Origin: Cynocephalus volans
Lineage: Eukaryota; Chordata; Mammalia; Dermoptera; Cynocephalidae
DNA: 64,000 bases
Direction: 5' to 3'
Assembly: GCF_027409185.1 (NCBI RefSeq)
Contig: NC_084464.1
Coordinates: 42,569,095 to 42,633,094 of the forward strand
Shown here: positions 43,768 to 55,005 of the stretch, in pieces
Layout of the letters: every line of letters begins with the position of its first letter
Numbering within the stretch: the stretch's first letter is position 1
The notes under the pieces: generated by a model
Databases searched by the model: none
Told to the model about the DNA's origin: nothing
What the model saw: the letters and a program-made list of their open reading frames with translations, nothing else
Position numbers and translations under genes: made by a program

Positions 43768-44737
43768 ATGCTTTCAAAGAACAGAATTACAACAAATTTA
43801 GTTAAAGATCTCAGTTGGCTTTATTGTGATTCTAGAATCAGGCAACACAATATTCCATAAATAGAATAAGTGTTCTAATGAGCCTTGAAGAAAGAAGAAA
43901 CAAAGAACGAAGAGCAGATCGGTCATTTCTTGTGTGTGTGTGTTTTATTTATGTGAGATTGGTCATTTCAAAGTTACTTTCCTTGTAAGGCAGGGACAGG
44001 GAGACAGACAATAGAAAAATAACTGAGTACTTAAACATCAGGTTACTTTAGGCTATCTCTTTTGTGTAAGGATTAAAGCAGAGGGATCTTCATTATTATA
44101 CCTAGTGAAGATTTTTTTAATCAATATTATTATTTTTTTACATTCCATGACATTGTTGTGTAGCAGTTGGGAGGGAGAGGGGAAAGAGGAAGGAAATGGG
44201 ATGGAAGACGGGGTAAGGAGGAGGGGTGGGATTAAGGCCTGTGACATCCCCCTCATTCCCACAGGGGAGATGGGGGCTTCCAGTGGTGGCTTGGTCATTG
44301 CTGGCTGGGTGCAGATGTCAGGGGAGTGTAGCAAAAGCCCTCACCCCCCCTACCCCAGCTCAGGAACCCAGGGCCCTTCTTGCTGAGGCTCAGTGGTCAT
44401 TGCGGAGCTGGTTGTGGGTGTCAGGGGGATGTGGCTGAGGCCTGAGGCCCCCTACCAGCCCAGCTCAGGAGAGCCCAGGGCACTTCCTGTGACAGGTTGG
44501 TGGTCATCACTAGGCTGGTTGCATGTGCTGGGGAGCCCCACCTAGTGAAGATTTAAACTAGCTTGTTGGGAAATTGGCTGTTTTCTCTTTCTACTGAATT
44601 CTTGGAAGGTCAGACCACAACTTAAGTGAGGTGGAACTTAGCAAGGGTGACTGAATTTTGATTTTTAGTCTGGTCTGTTGGGACCAAGCACTAGAACTTA
44701 GTACAAAACAATGGCCTCTGATAATTTTTATTTAACA
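43768..44737 (-). repeat. ERV1-like LTR on -, split by a GC-rich retroposon
   Basis: Its reverse complement matches 45281-45875: GGACCAAGCACTAGAACTTA near 44680 corresponds to the LTR start. The low end near 43780 is less certain. A foreign block of about 425 bp is inserted at 44115-44540. Confidence 0.75.
44115..44540 (-). mobile_element. GC-rich composite retroposon with ~105-bp tandem units
   Basis: A 15-bp duplication ACCTAGTGAAGATTT flanks it (44100-44114 and 44540-44554). Its low end is T/A-rich, i.e. an A-rich tail on -. Within it, units starting GGTCATTGC or GGTCATCAC recur at intervals of about 102 and 107 bp (roughly 2.3 copies), sharing GCTGG, GTCAGGGG and CAGCTCAGGA phrases. A purine-rich run lies near 44167-44230. 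This is retroposition by L1 of a non-coding unit that I do not recognise. Confidence 0.7.
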
Positions 44738-45280
44738 ATGTCATTATCAAAAAAGCAAAAAACAAAAAACTACTTTGGGTTGATAGGATAAAATAAAGAT
44801 TTAAAACTCTGACATTAAGGTTTTCTACAACATTATCTCAGTCTATCTTTCAGTCTAGTCAGCTAATTATTAGGACAAGAAGGTGACATAAATCTGATAT
44901 TTTTCCATATTTTTAAAGGAGAGAGAGAGAACAATTGGAAGGTCAGGGGATCTGCATGTCCAGGAGCTCACTTCACTACTCTCACCTTCGGGGTTTCATA
45001 TAATATTATCAGTACCACACTATAACCAATTGAGCTAACCAGCCTTATTTAACATTTTGAGACTTGTGTTATTTACATGTTAAAAGAGATAAGAAGCTCT
45101 TTTCTGACAACCTCGCAGGCAGAGTCATGCATCAAGTGAATTCATGTATATGAAAGCACCATGAAAATTATATACATATATGAAATGTAATTGTAATAGA
45201 CTACATATAGAATTAGAAATAATATTTTGAAATAACAGTCACAATATATATTGGAAAATACTAGTGCAGGATGTCAGAAG
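44738..45280. other. AT-rich spacer with a SINE remnant
   Basis: Mostly unassigned. At about 45000-45043 the tail of a reverse-strand tRNA-Ile-type SINE (CCAATTGAGCTAACCAGCC) is visible. Confidence 0.5.
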
Positions 45281-45875
45281 TGTTAAATAAAAAACTATAG
45301 GAGGCCATTGTTTGGACTAAGTTCCTGCACTAGGCCCCAACAAACCAGACTAAAAATCAAAATGCAATCACCTCTGCTAAGTTCCAGTCACTTAGGCTGT
45401 GATCAGACCTGAAATCAGGAGAAAGAAATAACAGCCAATTTACCAAACAGGCCAGTTTATATCTTCAATAGATATGGTAATGAAGTTCCTTCTGCTTTAA
45501 TCCTTACACAAAAGACATAACCTAAAGTTAACTATTCATTTTTCTATTGTCCCCATTTTACAAGAAAAGTAACTTTTTTTTTTTTTTTGGCAGCTGGGGG
45601 GTATGGGGATCCAATCCCTTCACCTTGGTGTTGTTAGCACCATACTTTAACAACTGAGCCAGCCCCCAAGGACAGTAACTTTGAAATGACCAATCCACTT
45701 TTTGTTCTTTGTTTTTGCTTTCTTCAGCCTTTTCTGTCTATAGAACTAACCTCCTCTGCTTGGCTCATTGGAACACTTACTCTGTTTTATGGAATGATGG
45801 GTTGCCTGAGTCTAGAATCACAATAAAGCAAATTGAAATCTTTAACTAAATTTGTTATAATTTTGTCTTCTGACA
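45281..45875 (+). repeat. ERV1-like solo LTR with nested SINE
   Basis: It starts TGTTAAATAAAAAACTATA and ends TTCTGACA, with GAAG duplicated at 45277-45280 and 45876-45879. An AATAAA lies near 45823. The SINE at 45571-45668 splits it. Confidence 0.8.
45571..45668 (-). mobile_element. tRNA-Ile-type monomeric SINE
   Basis: T run, then GGCAGCTGGGGGGTATGGGG to ACTGAGCCAGCCCC. AGTAACTTT-like sequence occurs on both sides. Confidence 0.88.
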
Positions 45876-46082
45876 GAAGGTTTGAGTCGCTTGTTTTTTA
45901 TTTCATGTGAAAATGAGGGTATTTGACTATGATGAATTCTAAGATGCAATTTCAGAGTACCCATGAAAAGACATCTATGATATACTTTTGTAAAAGTATC
46001 TAACAGATCAAATGTGTGCTCACCACATCTCTTCTAAACAACGTATAAAACATTCTCAGGGACCTATGAACTATTAAGCTAA

Positions 46083-46444
46083 ATGAAAGAAAGTGAGCTG
46101 AGATGCCGGGTACCATTCAAGCTTTATTAAAGAAAGAAATCTGCTGGGCTGTGCTCAGAGTGGCAGGCAGCCCAGGGCTGCCCTGAAAATGGTGGACAGC
46201 ACCAGGTGTGGGGGTGGTAGAGCTTATATAGTGCACCAAGGGCCGGCTGATACCATCAAGGAGGGTCATTATGCTAATGTGGATTGGTGTGGAGAACTAC
46301 GTCCTTGTGGAAGCAAAAGGGGTTTCTGTTGAAGTCAGGAGGTTTCTCCTAAAGGGAAGGGGGGAGGGGAGGAGAGGAGGTAGGCGACGCCATTTTGTAC
46401 TTGGGCTTGTCTAAAGTGGCTCTGGTTATGTTACAGATCTATTA
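46083..46444 (-). repeat. 3' LTR of the ERV1 provirus
   Basis: It matches the 5' LTR over its length. On - an A/G-rich tract (AAAAGGCAGGAA) lies just before it and is a likely polypurine tract. Confidence 0.88.
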
Positions 46445-47150
46445 TTCCTGCCTTTTAAGTATAGGAAAAGGGGGAAAAGGGCAGAGGTCTCATTCTTCTG
46501 AAGCTTCTTCCTGCTGGAGATGGGGGAAGATGTGGAAAAAATAAAAGATTTATGTTGGCAGGTAAAACAATTAGGTGGCAGGGTATTGGTTTCACGTGGG
46601 GAGGCTGTATTCCTCCAGGGAAGGGTCGCTGATTCTGAGGGGCTGATATCCTCCTCGCAGGAATAATATGGCAACCTTTGGTTGGTGAAAGCCTGTATAC
46701 GTTCTTGCAAGAAATTAGAAAAACACCAAAAGAGATAGGGACCAAAAGGCGGGATGAGTCCCAGCACATTTAGGGGTCCTAGTAGGGGCATAAGCCAGGG
46801 TATCCAAGGGTTCAGTGAAATGGCTTAAGTTGTTTTGGATCACCCCAGATTCATTTGCATAAGAACAGCATTCCTCCCCCAAGAAGAGGCAGGCGCCTTC
46901 CTTCTCAGCTGTAAGGAAGTACAGGGCCCGATGGTTCTGTAAAGCAACTGTCGTGAGTGAGGTGACCTGTCACTGGAAGGAGGAGATGCTATCTATACTT
47001 AGTTCTTCTGAGAGTTTTTGATAGAATTGAGAGGCAGTAGCAAGTCCTGCTATGCCAGTTCCAGTGGCAGGAAGGATCCCTCCCCAATTAAAAGAGTACA
47101 ATTAGTGCCCCACGGAGCAGGGTCACTTCCTGAGAGGGGGCTGAAATTAG
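46445..47150 (-). pseudogene. ERV1 env transmembrane remnant, surface part deleted
   Basis: Directly after the integrase tail comes sequence resembling the transmembrane subunit, in pieces: a fusion-peptide-like Gly/Ala segment, a heptad region and a Cys-rich CX6CC-type loop. A membrane segment and tail follow. The surface subunit, normally more than 1 kb, is absent. Stops and shifts break the rest. Confidence 0.65.
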
Positions 47151-47152
47151 TC

Positions 47153-48350
47153 TCAGTCCCATCTCCATCTCTCCATCTGTCTGGAGGGTGATGTCAGGGA
47201 CAAGCCAAAAGAATATGCAATAAATTGCATTGGGGGGGGCAAGCAATAGGACACTTGCTGTCCTGGGCTCAGTTTAAAGTCTGAGGAGGTAGTGAGGAAA
47301 GGATGAGGTAATAGAAGGTTGGACTGTTCCTTAAGAAGATCCCTAATGAGCAAAAGAGTAGGGAGATACTGGCCTAAAGGCGATGAGCTGAAAGGGAGAG
47401 GTGTGAGAGTGAAGGGTCTACCATATATAAGCTCGAAGGGCTGAGGCCTGTGGGCTTGTGGGGGGCAGCCCGTAGGCAAGTGAGTGACTGGTGGGTAGGC
47501 CAAAATGAGGGATTATTTCTGAGGTGAGAGCATGCATTACTGCTGTAGCATCCTCTGAAATGCAGGGAAAAGCCTCAAACCAACCTGAAAAGGTATCTAC
47601 TAAGGTTAGAAGATAGCTTGTCCTTTTGTGGGGAGAGTAATATAAGGGCTGAGGAAGGTGTAGTAGGAGTTCATAGCCTATATGAACTGAATTATGGAAA
47701 TCTAAAAGGATTTGCTCAGCTTGTGTAGTAGGGAGGACATAGCAACTGGAGACAGTATACCAGTTGTCTTTTCTCTGTGCCCTCAACTGTTGGAGGTATT
47801 GTATTTCTTGGAGTGTGTATTGGGATAAGGGCATAGGGTCCATGAGAAGGACCTGAGCAGGAGAGGAAGAGAGGGGGCCTGGTGATTGAGCAGCCTGTTT
47901 TGTAGTTAGATCTGCCAGTTTGTTTCCCTGGGCTATGGGGTTGTTGGAGGTTGGGTGTCCTCTGCAGTGTATAACCCCATCCTTCCTTGGGAGTTGTGCA
48001 GCCTCAATAGCTTGTGTTAGGTTTACTACAGCATAACCTGCCTGGGGAGGGGGGGCATGGAGGTGATGCTCCCATCTATGAACCGCATAATGGGATGCAG
48101 GGAGATGTGTGGAATGGGATTGAGAAAGAGGTCTAAAGCCTCCATGCAATTGTGTTCTAAGGGTCATGAGTGTTTGGGGATGAGAGCGGCTGGATTTTAA
48201 GGGAGGGCAAGGTTTAAAGGAGAACTGGGAGTTTTCAATGAAAGTAAGGTGAATAAGTTGTAGGTGGGAAAGGGAGAGAATTGACTTGGCCTTATGGCTG
48301 GGAAGGTCTTGACTGTTTGTTGTTTTAAAGTTAGTTTAGGGCTTTCTTAT
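47153..48350 (-). pseudogene. ERV1 RNase H and integrase remnants
   Basis: The 47418-48167 frame begins in the RNase H tail and runs into the integrase core, where LVDTFSGW marks the first catalytic Asp region. The overlapping 47153-47503 frame carries the integrase C-terminal part. The zinc-binding head of integrase looks damaged. Confidence 0.75.
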
Positions 48351-48570
48351 GATAAAAGGGCGGCTGCTGCCAAGGCCTGTCAACAGGGGCCCATTATTGA
48401 GATGTGGTGTCTAGTTGTTTAGAGAGGTTTGTAACCAGGGAGAAAATATCTCCTGCCTTTTGTCCCAAAACCCAGACTTCTAATCTTTGGGTTTCAGTGA
48501 CAAATAGGATAAAAGGATGAAATTGGTTTGAGAGAGATAGAGCTGGGGCTACAAGGAGAGCGGCTTTTAA

Positions 48571-49257
48571 TCACTGGAGGGAAGAATGAATGGGCTTTAT
48601 GGGATTCAAAGGAATGGCAGGATCCCCTTTGGTTGCCCCAAAAAGTGGTTTTGCTAGCATGCCAAAGTTAGGAATCCATAGGTGCAGATACCCTGCAAGC
48701 CCCAAGAAAGAAAGGATTTCACCCTTTGTGGTAGGAGTACAGAGTTCAGAAATTAGACTCTTGAACTGAAGAAGAAATTTGGGCCTCACTGGGGGACACT
48801 GGATATCCCCTGGAGGCCGGGAAATTAAGGAGAGCAACAGTGTGGGCCTGTGAATCCTCATAGGAGGGGTGACAAAGGAGGAGGTCATCCACATCCATCC
48901 ACATATTGTATTAAAGTGATAGAGGTTGGGGGAAGTTCAGATAAGTCTTGAGCTAAGGCCTGGCTGAAGAAGTGGGGGCTATCCCAAAACCCCTGAGGTA
49001 GTACTGTCCAGGTGAGTTGTTGGGAATGACGTGTGTCAGGATCAGTCCTGTACTAAATGGTATGAGCTGTTAGGCTTTATAACTGGAAGGATGGGTGTAT
49101 TAAAAAGTGAGCGGGTTGGCCATGAGAGATGAAAAGAAAGGAGTTTGTGTAGGATGGGTTTTAAGCCTATTAGGTGTTTGTTAGTGATGGGGTACTGTGG
49201 GACATTAGGGAACAAAGAGGGGTTCAGCAATTTAACAAGGATAGGGGATTGGGGCAT
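48571..49257 (-). pseudogene. ERV1 reverse transcriptase remnant
   Basis: The 49042-49257 frame holds the N-terminal RT region (NTPILPV motif and a final LVQD). The 48571-48894 frame holds the connection region with a FLGLAGY motif. The central part with the catalytic motif is broken by stops and frameshifts. Confidence 0.78.
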
Positions 49258-49385
49258 AGCAATGGAGGGAGAAGTGTCCCATACTAGGGATTAACCTTAT
49301 CCAAGGGGGAGGAGGAGGGGGAAGCCTCAGGGGCCAGGTCTGGGTGTGGCCTGTAACAGGAGTATTGTAGCTGGAGTTAAAGTGT

Positions 49386-49661
49386 TTAGGGTAAGAATAG
49401 CTTTGAATTTGAAAGAATGTCCCATCCCAGTAAGGGTGCTGGGCATTGAGGCATTATTAAGAATTTGTGTGTGAATCGGATGTGTTGTAGGGTGTAGGAA
49501 AGGAGTTGAGTGGTCTGTGGGTGGTATTCTGATCCCGTGACCCCTACTATTGTGATAGAGGAAGGGGTTGTTGGTCCTGCATACTTAGGAAGGGTAAAGT
49601 AAATGGCCCCTGTATCAATGACAAAAGAGATCAGCTTACCTGCTAGGAGGAGAGTTACCAT
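49386..49661 (-). pseudogene. ERV1 protease remnant
   Basis: A 91-codon frame holds the aspartic protease active-site triplet Asp-Thr-Gly near residue 17-19 and a C-terminal LLGWDIL-type motif common to retroviral proteases. It is separated from gag and RT by stops. Confidence 0.75.
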
Positions 49662-49756
49662 GGGCTCCCTGTGGGGGTCTCATGCCCTGGGCATTGTCAG
49701 TCCTCCTGTGGGGCAAAGCTGAGAAGCTCCGGTACGGATGGCTGTGAAGCCAAAGG

Positions 49757-50556
49757 CTATAGGTTGGGGACTGGGCCACTCCCTCTCAGGTGAGTGGCAC
49801 AGTCAATCCCCCAGTGACCTGGCTGTTTGCAGTGAGGACAGATTATGACAGGCCCATGCCTAGTGGCCCAGTTGACCGCATTTGAGGCAGTTCTCAGGTG
49901 GCTTGCCCCTAGAGGCAGCCAGCTTTGGAGTATGTGAACCTTGGATGGCATTAGCCAGGAGCTGGTATTTGGCCTGATCTCTTTTATAGTTTTTTGAATA
50001 TCAGGGGCTGATTGGGTAATGAAATGAGAGTGTAAGAGGGCCATGCCTGCAGGGGAGTTTGGGTCTATATGTGTGTATTCATGTAAAGCCTCAGAGAGGC
50101 AGGTTAGGAACTCGCTGGGATTTTCAGTGGGTCTCTGTGTGATCTCTCTAAGCTTGTCATAATTGACTGACTTGTGAGTAGCCTTTGGGAGGCTGTGAAG
50201 TAGGTGTGTAATCATGTTATCCCGGAGATCTCAATCCCCGTGGCCAGCCTGGTAGTTCTAATTTGGGTCTGTGAAAGTAATAGCAATGGACACCTATTAT
50301 TTTGATCATGTACCTGAGCCGCCATCCAGACCTGCTCCCTGTACATGGACTCGGACAATTCCTTCCATCCCAGCCACTTCATGGAAGGGTTATAAGAAGC
50401 CAGAGCTGGGGCAGGGTTGTTACCTGATGAAGGGGGAGAAGGGGAGGAGTTGGGCTGAGGATGAGCATCTGGAGGCCAGGTGTGGGGAAGAGAGAGAAAC
50501 GTGGAGGGCTGACAGATCGGAAGATTGATCCGAGTCTGGAAGGAGAGGTTGAGCAT
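49757..50556 (-). pseudogene. ERV1 gag remnant with nucleocapsid zinc knuckle
   Basis: A proline-rich stretch (50556-50212) leads into a capsid-like part and then a zinc knuckle of the CX2CX4HX4C type near the end of the 49757-50215 frame. The two frames are not continuous, so at least one frameshift separates them. Gag builds the particle in intact retroviruses; this copy is broken. Confidence 0.75.
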
Positions 50557-50559
50557 GAG

Positions 50560-51144
50560 CTAGGAGAATTTGATACATAGGACAGTTTTGACAGAGAGAA
50601 GAACACATTCAGAGATAGGAGAAGGCCTGATCAAGGAATCTCTACAGCTTTTGCCGTTTTGGTGAGTGTCTAAATTGAGTGCCATCTTGTGGCCACTGGG
50701 ATCCATTTTAATGAGGCATTTGAGTTTTAATGTCTCCCTGGAGGCCGAGAAATTGTCCAGGAGATGGCCCAGAGCTGTAGAGCGTGGAGTACAGTAGAAA
50801 ATGGGACTTTTAGGTTTAATGTCTCCCTGGAGGCCAAGAAATTGGCCAGGAGACAGCCCAAGGGCGTAGAGTGTGGAGGTTTGGATCGTGAGGATCCCGT
50901 GTAGAGGATGAGAAAGAGCAGTCAGTCCTGGTAGAAGAAGAGTGCCAGCAAAGGGCATCCCCTTTGGTGCCCACCTTCTTTTCGAGAGAAAAGCCACTGA
51001 CCAGCTAGAGGAGCGTCCTCCAATAGCTGAGGAAGCACAACAAGAGTTCCCTTGGCCAGGCGCCTGGGCTTCGTAGAGACCTGAGTCATAGAGAGAGTAG
51101 TCGGGGGAACCATAGAAGTAGGCAAGACAGACCCACTGACTCAC
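50560..51144 (-). pseudogene. ERV1 leader and early gag region
   Basis: This part of the provirus has an open frame of 194 codons but no motif that I can identify. A block of about 65 bp that includes TTAATGTCTCCCTGGAGGCC occurs twice, near 50726-50795 and 50817-50880. A local tandem duplication has therefore altered the region. Confidence 0.5.
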
Positions 51145-51293
51145 CCTGAATTGAGGCCTGTGTTGGATGCATTGGTCTGAAATGGCAAAAGTAGAGAGTC
51201 CTGGAGGAATCAGGTTTCAGCAGGTCTGGGAAGGCTGGCCAAGGGCCAATCACCCAAGAGAGAGGGGATCATCCACAATGTGGGCCAAAACCT

Positions 51294-51311
51294 TCCCGGG
51301 TTTCGGCACCA
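51294..51311 (-). other. Retroviral primer binding site, tRNA-Phe
   Basis: On - the 18 nt read TGGTGCCGAAACCCGGGA, the exact complement of the 3' end of tRNA-Phe including CCA. It begins two nt after the LTR, as expected. Confidence 0.9.
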
Positions 51312-51313
51312 TA

Positions 51314-51692
51314 ATGAAAGAAAGTGAGCTGAGATGCCGGGTACCATTCAAGCTTTATTAAAAAAAGAAATCTGCTGGGCTGTGCTCAGAGTGGCAGGCA
51401 GCCCAGGGCTGCCCTGAAAATGGTGGACAGCACCAGGTATGGGGGTGGCAGAGCTTATATGGCAGTGCACCCAGGTGGCAGTGCACCCAGGGCTGGCGGA
51501 TACCATCAAGAAGGGTCATTATGCTAATGTGGATCGGGGTCTAACTGCATCCTTGCGGAAGCAAAAGGTGTTTCTGTTTAAGTCATGAGGCTTCTCCTAA
51601 AGGGAAGGGGGGAGGGGAGGAGAGGAGGTAGGCGGCGCCATTTTGTACCTGGGCTTGTCTAAAGTGGCGCTGGTTATGTTGCAGATCTATTA
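51314..51692 (-). repeat. 5' LTR of the ERV1 provirus
   Basis: It shares the segment from TAATAGATCTG to CTTTCAT (on -) with the 3' LTR. A short GGCAGTGCACCCA-like repeat near 51460-51490 is doubled here and not in the 3' LTR. The outermost bases are not a canonical TG...CA. Confidence 0.88.
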
Positions 51693-51929
51693 CTAATATG
51701 TCAAGTTCTGCATGAAAGATATATGTTAAATTTTATGTGTAATCCTCTTCTCATCATTGGAGTTAGTTATGTAAACCTTGAAGCTTGAACTTTTCATTAG
51801 CTCACTGGTGTCTGCTCTCCATATAAGGTAGATTTTCACCTGACTGGGAGGATGGTGGTGGCCAGAGGTCCAGTCTTGCAGAGGCTTTGTAAGATACTCA
51901 TTGGAAATAAAGTGCCACATAAGGTGATT
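51693..51929. other. Short spacer after the provirus
   Basis: Unassigned sequence with no gene. Confidence 0.4.
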
Positions 51930-52025
51930 TGTTTGTTTTGTTTTGTTTTTGCTAGCAGGTACAGGACTTGAACTCCAGACTCTGTGCTATTAGCACCATG
52001 CTCTAACTAACTGAGCTAACCAGCC
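51930..52025 (-). mobile_element. tRNA-Ile-type monomeric SINE
   Basis: (TTTTG)n-type tail, then GCTAGCAGGTACAGGACTTG to GAGCTAACCAGCC. Confidence 0.8.
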
Positions 52026-52087
52026 ACATATAAATGATGTGACTAATAAAAACACAGTTACAACCACTGGCAAAAAGCAAACAAACA

Positions 52088-52155
52088 TTTTTTGTTTGTT
52101 TGTTTGTTTTGTTATTATTGTTGTTTGGTTTTTGGTGAGTGCAGCTGGCTGGTAT
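52088..52155 (-). mobile_element. tRNA-Ile-type SINE, tail and last bases only
   Basis: A (TTTG)n tail joins GTGCAGCTGGCTGGTATG and stops there. GCAAACAAAC flanks it on both sides, so the truncated copy inserted as such. Confidence 0.7.
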
Positions 52156-52483
52156 GCAAACAAACGTTTCTTTAACTACCTTGCACTTGGCACGTTCTCT
52201 TCTTCCTGCTAAGGAAGCATCTGCTCTACCCTTGCTTGGCAGACTGGAATTTTCTAAACTCTCAGCTTCAACAAGATAAACTTTGCTTTGGAGCATTCTC
52301 TTTTCAAAAGACCGGGTAAAACTGTGCCAGGACTCCAGAAGATGCCCCCGCCCAAGGACAATAATATCCTGTAATCAAATGAAACTTGTGGATAAGATAT
52401 TGGGAATTTCTGTAAAACTTTAGCTGGGTTTTGACTAGAATATTTTCACTATCTCAACAAATCTTATCAAAGAACTGAGGGCT

Positions 52484-52575
52484 GGCCAGTTAGCTCAACT
52501 GGTTAGAGTGCAGCTTATAACACCAAGGTCTATTGCTTGGTTCCCCTGTACTGGCCAGCCACATTTTTTTCTTAA
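52484..52575 (+). mobile_element. tRNA-Ile-type monomeric SINE
   Basis: GGGCTGGCCAGTTAGCTCAA to ACTGGCCAGCCAC. The tail is T-rich rather than A-rich, so it has been altered. Confidence 0.85.
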
Positions 52576-52764
52576 AAAAGTGCTAAAAGAATGGTTACTA
52601 TTAAAACTAAGTTGATTGCTTTAGAAAGACAAGATAGAGATGAGTTATCAAAAGGAAAAAAATCCCAACAAGTCATCAGAGATCCTATATGGGATCCTAT
52701 GAAAAGGAAACTTCCTGAAGGTATTACATGGATTATAACAAGATCTGTACTACTAATAATAATG

Positions 52765-53040
52765 GCTGCACTTAAAGGGCACTTGCTATATTCCAGGCAC
52801 TAGGTTAAGTACCTACGTGAGTTATTTTGTTCAGTATTTACCACAACTGTATGAGAAAGATGTTATCATCCATAAAAAAATGAAATCTAGAAAATTTAAG
52901 TTACCTGTTCAAGAAAATTAGGTAAGGCGAGGTTAAGTAATTTGCTCAAGGTAACAAACTTATGCAGAGTTTGAGGCCAGAATTCAGTTCTGGGAAGTTT
53001 AATTCTAGATCTCTTGCTCTTAGGTCACTATATTATTGTG
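52765..53040 (-). mobile_element. MIR, nearly full
   Basis: Read in reverse the order is that of MIR: a CAGGCACTAGGTTAAGTACC end, AAGTAATTTGCTCAAGGTAA core and GAGGCCAGAATTCAGTTCTG head. Confidence 0.65.
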
Positions 53041-53820
53041 CCAAGATTGTGCCTTCTCTGCCCAACAGTTCCTTCTATTATAGTGAACAAGAAATACAAG
53101 GCTAATGGAGTATTGGGGGCAAAGGGGAGAGGGGGCGATGGACAGAATGCAGAATAAGACTGTGATTATCGACTATGTTTAAAACCACAATTCCATGACC
53201 ATTAGGATTTACCTTAAACATTCCTCCCTGGTACCTCATTGTATCCAGTTGAGAAAGGACTCTAGTTCCCTACACCAGAGGATTGTGGACCTGTCCGTGG
53301 TTCTGAAAGATGAACTGGCAGGTCCCACCAGCTTCAGGAATGGTATTCTGTTTGTGGCCCACTAGTGAAAACTCTACATTTGAATCTGTACATTCATTAC
53401 TTATAAGGTTAGGGCATCTGAAGTACTAAACAATTCAATAATGAGTTGGAAATATAACATGGAAAGACTCACAGAATATCCTCTGTAGATGCCCTTTATT
53501 GAAATGTACAAAACAAAACCAAGATAGACCACATTACCAGTGAGACGTTTATCTTGAAATTTTTAATTGGAAAATAAAGAAAAGAATCTAGCATTACTGT
53601 GGAGAAAAGAGAAAAAGAATTTAGATTTCAATTAATTATATTTATCCCCTTCCAACTTATATCCTATCCTTTTTAACCTCATCAGACATTTTCATTTGTT
53701 CCATGGTTAACCTTAATTTAAATTTAACCACACATTTACCTTTATTTTTGTTTGTTTGTTTTTTCATCTCATACCTTCCACCTAGGACCACTCCTGTAGC
53801 CTGAAGTATGTTCTTTAGAA
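53041..53820. other. Unassigned spacer
   Basis: No gene or nameable repeat. Confidence 0.4.
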
Positions 53821-53824
53821 CTTC

Positions 53825-53935
53825 CTTCAATAGGAGAGAGGGGGAGAGGGAGGGGGAAGGGAGGAATTGGTAAAGGGACACAAAAATCAACCACATTGTA
53901 TATTGATAAAATTAAATTAAATATTTTTAAAAAAA
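53825..53935 (+). mobile_element. L1 3' UTR fragment
   Basis: A purine-rich run, then AATCAACCACATTGTATATT and an A-rich tail, a diverged version of the 3' UTR seen at 9.2 and 62.8 kb. Confidence 0.65.
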
Positions 53936-54900
53936 GAGCTTCCTTTAGGAGTGGTCTGTTTGTGTCAAATTGTCTTTATCTAGAAAAACCCACTGAGATT
54001 TTGATTTCAATTTTTATATTTTCATTTCTAAATGTTGTATATTTGTCATTTCAATTTTTCCTGGACATTATTTAGTTCTTATTCACTGAAGATATTTTAA
54101 AGTTTGTTTTTTAATCAAGTGAACATAGCTATTTTATATCCTATTATTATTCTGCTGTCTGCTGTTTCTGCCTCATCTTTCATGATGACTTGTATCTTGT
54201 GAACACAGTTTCATTGCTGCTGTTGTTGTTGTTGTTTTACTGTTAAGTGCTCATTTTGCTTCTGTGTGGATGGTAGTAGATTCCTCCAGAGAGCATTTGT
54301 GTTTGATTTTGCCTGGTTCCTTGGAGTCTGACCTACTTTAAATGGAATTCATGGCTTGATAGTTTTCAGACCACCCAACTAGTATGAACTTGGGCTGCAA
54401 CTCCAAATGAGGGGCCACTTGTGTTTAACCTTAGGAGCAAGTTTTCCTCCGAGTACCCTCAGCACCAAGGAGGCTGTACCTTTAGTCCTTTAAGCTTAGG
54501 ACATTTATCTTACATTGAGGATCTGGCTTTACGAGTTCCAGCTTAATAGGGGGAATCATCCTATCAGATTTCCTACTTTGAGTGCTATGCCTTCTATTCC
54601 AAATGACTTATAAGGACATGAAAACTAAAGCTTATTTTTTCTACATTAAGTAAATGAGCTCAGGACAAAAGTAAATTCAGAGCTCTCTGAGTTTTGGTTA
54701 GACAATTCCTACTACAGTGCAAGTCCATCAATATTTTTATGTTGTCTTTAATATTTTGTTCATCCATTTTTGTTAGCATGGGGACGGATGTGAATAGCTA
54801 ACATGCCATATTGTGATTTACACCTCTTCTCAAAACAAAAGGTCTTTATCACAAACCTTCCTGTCTTGTACCTTCGAAGTTATTGAACATCCGAGCAAGC
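53936..54900. other. Unassigned AT-rich stretch
   Basis: A (TTG)n microsatellite lies near 54219-54237. Otherwise no gene or clear repeat. Confidence 0.4.
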
Positions 54901-55005
54901 TTTTTTTTTTTTTTTTTTATTGGTGACTGGCTGGAGCAGGGATCCAAACCCATGACCTTGTGTTATAAGGCTACAATCTAACCAAGTGAGCTAACTGGCC
55001 AGTCC
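54901..55005 (-). mobile_element. tRNA-Ile-type monomeric SINE
   Basis: T run, then GGTGACTGGCTGGAGCAGGG to GCTAACTGGCCAGTCC. Confidence 0.85.

Larger units (their letters stand above)
46083..51692 (-). mobile_element. Degraded ERV1 (gammaretrovirus-like) provirus, tRNA-Phe primer site
   Basis: Two LTRs (51314-51692 and 46083-46444) frame an internal region of 4.87 kb with gag, pro, pol and env remnants in order on -. CTAA lies at 46079-46082 and again right after 51692, a 4-bp target duplication. The primer site matches tRNA-Phe. Every gene carries frameshifts or stops, and the surface part of env is gone. The LTRs differ at many positions, so it is old and defective. It is unrelated to the MaLRs nearby. 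Confidence 0.92.
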
